Source: CAYLHF01 sp964383365 (lineage in GTDB: Bacteria > Bacteroidota > Rhodothermia > Rhodothermales > UBA10348). From it: a DNA stretch of 64,000 bases. Positions 34,830 through 45,000 of this stretch are shown here, piece after piece. The notes under the pieces were generated by a model. The model had not been told where the DNA came from. It saw only the letters and a list, made by a program, of their open reading frames with translations, and made no database searches. The stretch spans positions 1 through 64,000 of the forward strand of contig CAYLHF010000004.1 of NCBI GenBank assembly GCA_964383365.1. The letters are read 5' to 3'. The position numbers and the translations under genes were made by a program. Positions within the stretch are counted from its first letter, which is position 1; the number at the start of each line of letters is the position of its first letter.

Positions 34830-35348
34830 ATGTTCTCTTCGATCGAAATTCGGCCTGCCCGAAATGAAGACGCCGATTCCGTCGCACAGATTTATACCGA
34901 GTCGATTCTGGCGCGCGACAGCACGATGGATACCGAAGTCTTCGTAGCTGAAGACATCACCGCGCTCCTGGATCGCCTCACCGAACGGGAAAGACTCTTC
35001 GTCCTGACCGTGGATAAAGACATCAAAGGGTGGGGCATTGTCAAGCACTATAATGATCGACCCGGCTACAGTGTAGCCTGTGAGACATCGGTCTATGTGT
35101 ACCGGGATTCGGTCGGAAGAGGGCTAGGATCGAGATTACAGAAGCGCCTCATGGATCACTGTCGACAGGTAGGATTCCATCACATTGTGACAAAAATATG
35201 GGCCGAAAATAAGTCCAGCATCGCTTTCCACGTCCGACATGGGTTTACGCTCGTCGGCATTCAGCACGAAATTGGCCGGATCGATGGCCAGTGGAAAAAT
35301 ATAGCTCTGATGGAATGTGTCCTGCCCTACCGGAACACCGGGAGATGA
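34830..35348 (+). CDS. GNAT-family acetyltransferase (phosphinothricin acetyltransferase-like)
   Basis: The 172-residue protein has the GNAT fold with EIRPARNEDADSVAQIYTESI at the start, motif A VYVYRDSVGRGLGSRLQKRLMD holding the acetyl-CoA pyrophosphate loop (GRGLGS), and a C-terminal IWAENKSSIAFHVRHGF then EIGRIDGQWKNIALM, typical of the Pat/MnaT amino-acid-analogue N-acetyltransferases. Such enzymes acetylate methionine sulfone or sulfoximine or related amino acids; msrC, another methionine-sulfoxide enzyme, is 465 bases downstream, a weak hint. The start follows the subtilase by 41 bases. Confidence 0.85.
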   Translation: MFSSIEIRPARNEDADSVAQIYTESILARDSTMDTEVFVAEDITALLDRLTERERLFVLTVDKDIKGWGIVKHYNDRPGYSVACETSVYVYRDSVGRGLGSRLQKRLMDHCRQVGFHHIVTKIWAENKSSIAFHVRHGFTLVGIQHEIGRIDGQWKNIALMECVLPYRNTGR

Positions 35349-35363
35349 ACGATCCTGCGTACG

Positions 35364-35702
35364 TCAGATGTGGATAGCCGAAACGGGACCGTCACAAAAA
35401 ATATAGTCGATGTTATAGAAAACACGCTGCAGGTCACCCGCAGCAGTCACGATGAAATGTGATCGCGTATCAAGTTCACCCGTTCTGGGGTCCCAACTCA
35501 CTCCCTGAAATCTGTCCAACGCTTCTTCAACCTGATCCCTGTCGGGGCCGTCTACCCAGATTACATCCACCCCTCGAATATCTCGCCGCGATAGAATCGG
35601 GTCCTCAAGACGAACGGCGAACACGGATGAGGGGTATTCCTCCTGAAGAACAGAAGAAATAAGCTCGACCGTTTCTTCGGCTGAAATGGAGAGACTGTTC
35701 AT
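35364..35702 (-). CDS. Hypothetical protein, LPD29-like
   Basis: The 112-residue soluble protein contains VFAVRLEDPIL, GVDVIWVDGPDRDQVEEALDRFQGVSWD and a C-terminal YNIDYIFCD. The order of a short beta strand, a WxDGP turn, a helix and a RFxG.xxD end resembles the LPD29 domain found in large polyvalent proteins of phages and plasmids, but also in stand-alone proteins. This match is from memory and tentative. It is a single gene, between convergent and divergent neighbours, with no mobile-element gene near. Function unknown. Confidence 0.6.
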   Translation of the reverse strand: MNSLSISAEETVELISSVLQEEYPSSVFAVRLEDPILSRRDIRGVDVIWVDGPDRDQVEEALDRFQGVSWDPRTGELDTRSHFIVTAAGDLQRVFYNIDYIFCDGPVSAIHI

Positions 35703-35812
35703 TGTGTATCTAATCTGGATCTATCGCGATAGTCTATACGTTTGAAAAGCCGGACACGTTTTCGTGGCGACATGTCTCTTATAACGACAAAATATCTGAA
35801 TTTCGCTCGGTC

Positions 35813-36298
35813 ATGCCCGAAATAGATCGAAAAATATCGCTCTACGAGGATGTCAGAAAACGGATCGAACTCCTCCTCGATGACCAGACAGACTGGATCG
35901 GAGCAATGAGTACGGTGGTGTGCGAGCTACACCATTCGTTCGACTACTTCCACTGGACCGGCTTCTATAGAGTGGTCGAGAGCGGCATGCTTCAGATTGG
36001 TCCGTATCAGGGTGGAATCGGATGTATGCATATTCAGTTTGGACGCGGTGTCTGCGGAAAAGCGGCAGCAACGGGGGAAACCCAGCTCGTACCCGACGTT
36101 CACCTGTTTGACGGACATATCGCGTGTTCCTCATCGACGCTGTCCGAACTGGTCGTTCCGATCAGGTCGGGTGACGACCAGGTTGTAGCTGTTCTCGACA
36201 TCGACTCCGATTCACCTGACGCATTCGATGCCATCGACGCCTCGCGTCTCGAAGGCCTGTGCCGGTATCTGTCCGAGCGATTCTTCAGTCCAGATTAA
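35813..36298 (+). CDS. msrC: Free methionine-(R)-sulfoxide reductase (GAF fold)
   Basis: The 161-residue GAF-domain protein matches fRMsr, which reduces free methionine R-sulfoxide. WTGFYRVVESGMLQIGPYQG is the family core and all three catalytic cysteines are present: IGCMHI, GRGVCGKAA and HIACSSS, followed by SELVVPI and VLDIDSDSPDAFD. The protein is cytosolic and helps repair oxidative damage using thioredoxin. Its last 14 bases overlap the end of the convergent outer-membrane-protein gene. Confidence 0.93.
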   Translation: MPEIDRKISLYEDVRKRIELLLDDQTDWIGAMSTVVCELHHSFDYFHWTGFYRVVESGMLQIGPYQGGIGCMHIQFGRGVCGKAAATGETQLVPDVHLFDGHIACSSSTLSELVVPIRSGDDQVVAVLDIDSDSPDAFDAIDASRLEGLCRYLSERFFSPD

Positions 36299-37982
36299 TC
36301 GCAACGGATGCCCGAAAGAGCAGATCGGGAAGACTATAGACCATTACACCGATATCTGCCTTGTCAAAGAGACGATACGTTCTACCTGCAGACAGATTCA
36401 TCGGGACCCGGCCATTGAGTAGCGAACTCAGGTCTCCACTGACGGACGGATCGATTCCGCGGATGACCGACCGCCCATCGAGAATACCTCCGCCGAATCG
36501 ATAGTGGGCATTACTGTAATGTGTCCACTTACCGAGCGCCTGAAAAAGAAGACCGTCGAGATCCAGCGTGGCGAGGCGAAACGGTACAAGCCACCAACTC
36601 TGTCCGTAGCGCGTATTCGTGCCCAGGAAATCCAGACCAACGCGGAACCCATAACTGGGACGCTTTCCTATCCTGAAATCCTGTATTTCACCACCGGATA
36701 GCCCAAATTTACCGGCATAGGATAATTCACCCACGTATCTGATCAGATTCAGGGCCATCACCGCTCGACCCCATCGAAGATCCAGCCCGAGTGTGTACGA
36801 CGAAGGAGTCCGGAGTATCATCTGCGTCCCGACCGCCGACTGCGTACGTTTTGTCAGGTTCGGCTTGGACAGGACCAGTTGTTCGATATCCAGAAGGTCC
36901 GTCTCTCCGGGCGGGGCGTTCAGAGACCCCGACAGGTTGACGAAAGCAGGTAGATAGCTCTCTGCAATGGCGGATGGATCGGATAAAAACAGAGATGGAG
37001 CAAGATTGACGGACAGAGAAAGACCATAACCTCCGGTATATGAACGAAATGCCAACCCCAGATGGGCACCCCGCCCCGTACCGCGATAATTCGTATCTAT
37101 GAGCCAGCGGAGAAGGTTGGACTCACCGTTTGACGGGTCGATATTCGGATCTCCCGGGTCATTGAAAAAGAACTGCTGGGAACCGGATAGTACGACCATT
37201 GCATCGGCGAGAACGTGCCAGTTCAAAGCTGTCGTAGCCTGAAACTGCTGTACCGATACACCCCAGAACAACGACCCTTCCATATACTCTTCAATGAGCC
37301 CACCCACGCCGATGCTGGCTTCTGTCATCTCCATCCGGAATGCGCCATCGATAGACAATCCAGCGAGAGCATCAACCGAAATCGATCTGGAATCGCTCTC
37401 CCTTTTTCCCCTCAATATGAGTTCGCTTCCGGTCGCACGCAGGGACCCGGTTGCGAGAAATGGTTGGTAATATCCCGCCGAGAGGACAAGGTGCCGGGAA
37501 AACGGCCACGTAACAGAGAATGATGCGAGTTGGCCGGGCTGCCCAACAGTCAATCGGGTCGGTTTCGTATAGGACGGAGGGGTGGTTCCGGGGAAATCCA
37601 GATCGGATAAGAACCCATCGGTCTGCTCGCGAATGTTCTGACCGGTAAGAAAGGATTCTGATCCATATCCGTAAAGCCGGTTATTGACGGCCAGGCGACC
37701 GTCGAATGCCAGTTGCGGATGCGGTATCAATCCAAGAAGTGCCGGATTGGAAAAAAGCGTTCCACCGTCCACCGGCAGGAGCGCCGACTGGACTCCACCG
37801 AATGTGGCACCCGCCAGACCTGCTCCCGAAAGATTCGATCCGATATTGAATTCTCCACGGAGGTCGCCTCCTGTCCACGATGTCGCCTGAAAATTTTCAG
37901 ACAGGGACGACTGTCCGCTTGCCGATCCGACGGCAAAAAGCAGAATCAGCCCGACCACGATATGACGAATCGATTGGTTCAT
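36285..37982 (-). CDS. Predicted outer-membrane beta-barrel protein
   Basis: The 565-residue protein starts with a signal peptide (MNQSIRHIVVGLILLFAVGSAS, cut near GQS). After a short Gly-rich part comes GGTLFSNPALLGLIPHPQLAF, an NPAxL motif shared by PorV/OmpP1/FadL-like barrels, then alternating hydrophobic strands ending in an aromatic-containing strand (LLFRASVAINLD). It is probably an outer-membrane barrel. The start is one base after the stop of the PorV/PorQ gene, which in turn follows the giant repeat protein by 37 bases, so the three form one operon. No enzyme motif; the function may be in anchoring or export of the giant protein (inference). Confidence 0.75.
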   Translation of the reverse strand: MNQSIRHIVVGLILLFAVGSASGQSSLSENFQATSWTGGDLRGEFNIGSNLSGAGLAGATFGGVQSALLPVDGGTLFSNPALLGLIPHPQLAFDGRLAVNNRLYGYGSESFLTGQNIREQTDGFLSDLDFPGTTPPSYTKPTRLTVGQPGQLASFSVTWPFSRHLVLSAGYYQPFLATGSLRATGSELILRGKRESDSRSISVDALAGLSIDGAFRMEMTEASIGVGGLIEEYMEGSLFWGVSVQQFQATTALNWHVLADAMVVLSGSQQFFFNDPGDPNIDPSNGESNLLRWLIDTNYRGTGRGAHLGLAFRSYTGGYGLSLSVNLAPSLFLSDPSAIAESYLPAFVNLSGSLNAPPGETDLLDIEQLVLSKPNLTKRTQSAVGTQMILRTPSSYTLGLDLRWGRAVMALNLIRYVGELSYAGKFGLSGGEIQDFRIGKRPSYGFRVGLDFLGTNTRYGQSWWLVPFRLATLDLDGLLFQALGKWTHYSNAHYRFGGGILDGRSVIRGIDPSVSGDLSSLLNGRVPMNLSAGRTYRLFDKADIGVMVYSLPDLLFRASVAINLD

Positions 37983-37983
37983 T

Positions 37984-38976
37984 CTAGAATCCGATCGTCA
38001 TGGTAACTTGCTGCGTATTGGACAAATAATCGGAAACGAATGAATAATCTGCTGAAAGACGAAAAGCGAACGCATCGGGTAGCCTCACCCCGAATCCGGT
38101 CGTATACCGCTCATTTTTCAAGCCGTCCGAAATGATCTGAACCCCGGCACGTAGCGCCAGTACAGAAGCCAGGCGATATTCTCCTCCCAGGCTGTAGCGA
38201 TTCGCAATTTCATCGTCGAGACCAGGAATGAAGTCGAGAGCAAATTCGAACACCTTCGATGCAACCCAGGATGATCCGAACGCCAGTGTGACAGGAAGCA
38301 CTTCGGTGTATGACCCCCTCGTAGGTACCACCCCGCTGACGGTGCTGGAATTCCAACGTACCGGGGCGGTTATATTTCTTACGACGGCTCCGATTCGGAC
38401 TTGAGGGACCAGCGTAACCGCTATACCCGCATCGAGACCGACTCCTTTTGCGTTACCCGTTACCTGCCGGCCCAGTCCTTGAGCAACTTCATCCGGATCG
38501 AAAACGACATAGTCCCCGCCATCGAGTCTATTACGTCCGAATGTCGCTCGTCGATACACTCCTTCCAGACCGAATTCCAGCGGACCAAACCGATACGCAA
38601 ACGCTAATCGGCCGGTTAATTCCCGCAGCGCATCGTCTCCCGTATTTGAAACAGACAGGGCGACTGCCGACTTCTTGTTTCGAGTGGGGAGCACCAGAAT
38701 CAAATGCTGGTAACTGAGTACTTCCGGTTGATCGATATAGGTGAAAGAAGCCGCAAATCCTTTCGTATTCACGGCGGATGCTACATTTTGAGTGGCACCA
38801 ATTTCAGCGTGTGCACTTGCCAATCCGGCATACCCCATCGCCGATTGTCGTGCACCCACGCCAATGTCCAGAAATGCTGCCGGAAGTCTGGACGAAACCT
38901 GTCCGAACACAGGGCTCCCTACGCCAAAAGCGACCAGTAGAAACAGACCCGCCCGAATGGACTGGAGAGGGCGCAT
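37984..38976 (-). CDS. PorV/PorQ-family outer-membrane protein
   Basis: The 330-residue protein has a signal peptide (MRPLQSIRAGLFLLVAFGVG, cleavage near VFGQ) and the typical PorV/PorQ opening AAFLDIGVGARQSAMGYAGLASAHA, followed by a barrel of alternating strands and the closing strand TQQVTMTIGF. In T9SS bacteria PorV shuttles cargo from the translocon to the attachment complex, and relatives lie beside cargo genes. The upstream gene is a 2386-residue protein with a T9SS-like tail, which fits a dedicated cargo-shuttle pair. Two further paralogues are at 54755 and 55706. Confidence 0.86.
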   Translation of the reverse strand: MRPLQSIRAGLFLLVAFGVGSPVFGQVSSRLPAAFLDIGVGARQSAMGYAGLASAHAEIGATQNVASAVNTKGFAASFTYIDQPEVLSYQHLILVLPTRNKKSAVALSVSNTGDDALRELTGRLAFAYRFGPLEFGLEGVYRRATFGRNRLDGGDYVVFDPDEVAQGLGRQVTGNAKGVGLDAGIAVTLVPQVRIGAVVRNITAPVRWNSSTVSGVVPTRGSYTEVLPVTLAFGSSWVASKVFEFALDFIPGLDDEIANRYSLGGEYRLASVLALRAGVQIISDGLKNERYTTGFGVRLPDAFAFRLSADYSFVSDYLSNTQQVTMTIGF

Positions 38977-39013
38977 GGGATTCGAGGATTTGTAAAAACA
39001 GTCCGTGAGGAAA

Positions 39014-42000
39014 TTACCTCACGAGTACGACAGACAGCAGTTTCGTAACTGTCTCTGACTGATCGGAGGCCACTATCCTAATGATATAACGTCCATTTCT
39101 TGCCATTTTGCCTCTGTCAGTCAGACCATCCCATACGATTTCCTGTAGACCAGACCTCGATCCGTACCGACCCGGATACTGGAGATCACCTCGGATTATG
39201 GTCCGGATCAGATCTCCACGTGTGTTGAAAACGCGAATGGAGACGCGGGCCGGTGGATCTTCGGACTCGAGCAGATAACCAATCTTCAACGGAGCAACGT
39301 CCGGAGAAAACGGCGAGGGCAGAACAACCTCGTGTGTTATCGATAGGGGATTATTCCTCGAAAGTATTCCGAATTCGCCCAGTTTCCTGATCTGGTTCGT
39401 TTCCAGACGGTTACCGAGCGATACGGACGGTTGCAACCGCCATTTCAGGGCCACCATATCGAACAGCGCGATCGTCGGTTGGTCACTGAGTAATCTCAGG
39501 GATGGATCGACCGGAAGAGTCAATCCGACATCCTGCAGCAGGCTATCTCCAGGCAATGACCGATCCGAACGAATCGAAATCCTCATCAGGTGATCACCGG
39601 CCGTAAATTCATTCTCCTGACCCACCGGTCTTGAATACTTCTTCGGAAAGGCGATCCGCGGGTGCGCAACGGAAAGTTCGGCGATAAACGGCAGCGTTCC
39701 GGCCGGTAAAAACAGTTCTGCTCCGAAAGAGTCAGAAAGGCGTCTGGATTGTTGCGGCTTCAGACGGGCAAACAACGATACGGGATACGTTGTCATGATA
39801 CCGGTTTTCGAGTCACGGGCGCTGATCTCAACGGGACCGACGAAATCGGCATTGGTCGGCTCGAGAATTCCATTGGAAGATATCGATCCGGCCTCCCGGG
39901 GTGAGATTGACCAGGTCAGCGCATCCCCCAATAAAAGCTGCGTTCCGCTCTCAGTTTCGGCGGTCAGAACAAATGGAATCGATGTCTCCTCGTTCCAGTA
40001 CCGAGTAAATCCGGAGGATATTTTCAGTGAGCCCGGCTCATCGGTAACGGCACGCAAGTCAAGGTTTTGTATGATCTGCGCTGTCTGCAAGGTGACGGTA
40101 ACAGTCACTCGTATCGGACCAGATTTTTCGACGTCAAGAATCGCCTGGGACGGAAACTGAGCATCCGGGATCTCGATTCGCCCGTCCCCTGACACCGTCC
40201 AACTGATCGTACCCGTCGGGGTTGATCCAGAGAAGCGAGCCATCAAATCTTCCCCAATGCCGTCTCTTAGAACCAGATTCACAGGATATCGATCACCGAC
40301 CCGGATGGTTTTTCCAGAGAGATCGGGACGTACCCGCAGACTCGTCAACCGCCCGACAACGAACGGTATCACCGTCTGGATCGGACTTCGAAACATCCCC
40401 GCGCTGACCGTTCGAATGATCTCGACGAAGTACTCTACACGATCGACGTCACCGGTGGACGGAATGGATCCGATGAACGACCTCGAAGACGCTATGAGAG
40501 GAAGCCTGGAGAATGGCACGTTCGTATCCGACCTGAAATAGACATTTCCCTCGTATTCAGAGGTGTCGACTGCCTCAGACGCATCGACACGAATGGGGGT
40601 CGATGTATCGGACCGAATAGACGTAACCGGATCGTGCCGGAAGGGCAATACAATCCTCCTGGTCATTTCCCCGGTGGTGAGATGGACCTGTCTATCACTC
40701 TCCACAGGAGATAGAATCGTACCTCCCAGAAGATGATACGCGTAGCTTCCCTCATCCAGATCACCCGGCGTCTCTACCCTGCCGTCCACTCCGGTATTAG
40801 ATCGAATGATCTCACCGAAAGGGCCCGTAATACTCACTATCTGGCCTTCGATCGGAATACTCCCGTCGGTCAGGCTAAGAATCAGTTTCCCGGTCGGAAG
40901 ACTGAAGTCAGGAACGGTTATTGTCTGTCCGATGACGCTGGACTGAACGGGTATCAGTTGCACGAGAGGTGCTCTCGCACTCCGATCCACCCGGAGTTGG
41001 AGAAGCGTCGAGCCAGATTCCAGGACTTCGACCGTGTCGAATTGATAGCTACCGTCCTGTTGCGTGAGAACGCTCCGCTCTGCGCTGCTGCCAATGGTCA
41101 CGGGAATGCCCCCGATGCCTGCACCAGCTCGAACGACACGCCCACGTATATTGACCGCCAGCGGTAGCAGCTCAAGATCCACGCCGGAATGTTGCTCTCC
41201 ATCCTGGATAGAAACTTCTAGATCTGTCGGACGAAGTCCGGCGCTGGACGCACGAAGGCGATAGGTGCCTCCTGTCAGCTCAGCCAGCTGGAATCCGCCA
41301 CCGGAAGCTGTCGTTGTTACGGTAGCTCCGTTCGATATCTTTGTGGCCGATACCGTCGCCCCATCGACAAAACTACCGTCTGGTGTGCGAACTCGTCCTG
41401 AAATTGTTGCCGTTGCCGGTATCACGAAGAAGGAAACGTCGGCAGTGGAGTTCAGATTAAAGTTTACCGCCGTTGAAGGCGGTTCAAAGGAGGCGTTGAT
41501 TCCACCAGGTACGATGACGTACCGATGATTCAGAGGGAGATCGGCAAACGATACAACACCCGATGATCCTGTCACCAGCGTTCTCAGGACACTTCGATCC
41601 TCACTGGTAACCCGTACAGACACGGAGCCGACCGGTACCCCGTCCGGTCTTCTGGTAGAAACAGTAATTGAACCGATACTGGCAGAAGCCGTAAAATTGA
41701 CCGTTCCGACGCCACCGGTCGAAATAGAAACCGTTTGCACTCCCGGAGTAAATGTAAATCCAGGTCGTGTGGCCGTTATTTCGAACGTGCCGCCAGGTAG
41801 AAAGTCCATAACATAGGAACCGTCTGCCAACGAAGTGGTCGTTGCAACAACCGCATTCGTAGAAATATCACGGGCGATAACCAGAACTCCTGCCCCACCA
41901 ACCGACCCCTGAATCCGACCACTCAGCTGCTCTACGGAGAGTGATACCTGACCGGAATTGTTGGTCACCGAAACGGAAGCGGAGGCCTCGGAAAATCCTG

Positions 42001-45000
42001 CTCGTTGTATACGTGTCCGTATGACATAATTTGTGTTATTCCGAAGACGGGGAAATTCAAATGACCCGTTCGCGTCGGACTTTATAGCGAGCGATTCGCC
42101 CGCTCCCGAGAGAAGGAGAGGCACACGAAACGGGAGCGCCTGTAATCGATCGTCCGACACGATGCCCGTTATCACACCTTGATTTCTGACAAGGTCGACA
42201 TCCATTCGAGATCCGGCCGCTGTGACCGGTACGGTACGTTCCATCGCTGAGTAGCCCGGAGCCTGAATCTCGATCCGATATGTCGCCTCGGCAAGTCCAG
42301 CGAGAGTGAACGCTCCGGTGGCATCGGTCACATCCGATGCCGAACCCAGGGTCGACACTGCTGTAACCAGTGCGCCCTTCAGAAATACCCGGGTTCCTGC
42401 GTCCCGGACCGATCCCGAAACTGATCCGGAAGCCGTGAACAATTGAATGGAAGGAACTCTCTGAGCCGGATTTGTCGAATTCAATACGATCGTCTGTTTC
42501 CCTGACGGTAGATATCCCTCTTTTTCTCCGGTGATCTGGTATTCACCCAGTGGAATTGGCCCGATCAGATACTCACCCGACGTATCGGTCACACCTGAAT
42601 AATCAGCAAGCGCGGTTGACGCCCTCACGGAAACCCCGTCGACGGCAGCACCCGTCACGGTCAGTACCCTACCGGAAATCATTCCTGGTAAAAGCGAGAG
42701 CGACAGGTCAATCCTCCTCGTCTCCGAAGCCCCTAGCACCAGATCCGAGAGCCGGGCAGTTGCAAAACCCGTTCTGGAGGTCTCAAGGGAATATGCACCC
42801 GGAGGCACGTCGGAAAGAACGTATTCGCCCTGGGACACCGTCTTGACCGATCGGACAAACGAGTCCCCTCTCAGCATGATCAATACGTCCTCGACGGGAC
42901 CCTGATCTTCCGTTGAGCGAACCGTCCCGAATACGGTAGCGGACTCAGGGGTGAGCTGAAAATTGAAATTGGTCCTGATCTCTCCTGCCTGGCCGCTGAA
43001 GTCGGTGACTCGAGCGCCGAAGCCAGCCGCACTCACGCGTATACTGAAACTGCCGGGATCGAGACCCAGCGAATAGGCACCGTCGAAATCGGTCGTTGCT
43101 GAAGCCGTTCGCGTACTGTTTTCGAAGGCATCGACTGTCGCTCCTTCGACCGGGCTGGAACCGGTGTCCACAACCCGACCGGACAGTATAACCGGATACG
43201 GTGTCAACTGGATCGAACGAAACGACGATGTGGACTTCGCACCCGTCAGGATGCTGACCGTTTCAGGACGAAAACCTTCTTTCGAAGCAGTGACACGATA
43301 CGTTGCGTTCTCCGAAAGGAAAACGGAAAAGGTACCGTCTGCAAGCGAAATTGACTCATACCGCTCCGTGGGGTCCTCGTCTCGGACGAGCAGGATGGAA
43401 GCGCCTCTGACGGCAGTCTGTCCATCTGTCACGAATCCCGACAGATTCGTCGCTGTCGACTCCAGCTCGATGTCCACTCCCAGGACGCGTTGACCCGGAA
43501 GCACTACGACAGCTTGAGTCCTAGCTCCGCTGACACGGAATGCTGTCGCCTTTATGCTCCAGCTTCCGGCCGGCAGCGAAATAGTGTATCCTCCGGCCTC
43601 GTCAGACGATGACGTGATCTCTTTCGACCCTGATTGTGCGATTATTTCAGCCCCACCGAGCGGGAGCCCGTCAACCGTGATTTTTCCTTCAATCACCGCC
43701 GCATTGGGAGATAATTCCAGATCGATCCCGGCAAGTAACACGGAGGGTTGCGGTGCGATAATCTTGCTTGGACCGGAGATGAAACCCGCGTGGGCGACCG
43801 ACAATGACTGTTCACCCGGTTGGGTCTGCAGCGTAAACAGACCCGCAGACGCTGAGGTCGTCTCAGCGCCCAGCGAACTGGACACGTGTGCACCTTCCAC
43901 GGGAGATCCATCTGTCGACAACACCCGACCGGAGACCATCGATCTATAGGCAGACAGCAAAAAACGAAGATCATCGATCGTTTCTCCTACATCCAACCGG
44001 AGTTCGATACCCGTCGATGCCGCATGACCGGGCGCCGACACCCGAACGGTATACGATCCAGGACTCAGGTCCAGAGAGAAACGACCCGTATCATCGGAAA
44101 GTGTCGTGGTCGAGACGCCGGAAATGGGAGATGCCGTTATGACCGCACCTTCCAGGACGCCCCGGGTGACAGTCCCGTCGGCCGTGATGCCGGTGCCTTC
44201 GGTTATCCCCGAGATTCTGCTGGCTTGCTGAATCAAGATGAGGTCTGCATCCAGTATCTGATCACCCCGAACCAGACTCAACGTGGTCGCTGAAGACGGT
44301 ACAAATCCTTCCTTCTCTGCTCTGAATGTCCATGTGCCTTCAGAGAGAGCGAATAGATACGTTCCTGCTCCATCCGTCGATGCAGTCTGCGTGAGCGTAG
44401 GACCGATCGCGAGAACGGTTGCGAGTGAGACAGGAATACCGTCCGGGTCAGTGACCCGCCCCGATACAGTAATTTCTGTGGCCTCGATTACAATGGGATC
44501 CGGAAGATTGATCTGGTCGTCGCGTCGGACCGTCACCGATACAGGCTGCGATGATTTAAATCCGTCCTTCGACGCGATAACCGTATACGTCGCCGGTGAG
44601 AGGCCGGCTGAAAAGGCTCCGTCGAACCCGGTAGTGGTTTCAGCAACAAAACCACTGATATCAGCCCTGAATGTCACGGTAGCGTCTGCGACCGGTACTC
44701 CCAGATCATCCATAACTATACCCGAAATTCTGGATGGGAGTGGTCGTAAATCAATAGATACGACGGTGCGGTCGTTTCTTCGGATGGATGCAGCAAACGT
44801 AGAATCGGCGAACCCTTCCTTTTGTGCAAGAAAGGAATACGCGCCGGTCACCAGACTATCGGAAAATGAGACGCTCGTCTGGTTGACGAACGCGTTGGGT
44901 GGATTATACCCCCCGTCTGTCGACCGCACGGTAACCGATACACCGAGCAGTTCCGACTGATCTTCTGCCGAGTGGGTGATAAAAGTGAAGATACCCATCT

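Noticed and set aside
44283..44960. 225-codon plus-strand frame
   Set aside because: Antisense of the tandem repeats in the 2386-residue protein; Ser/Pro/Thr-rich without motifs. The same holds for other plus-strand frames in 39795-46051.
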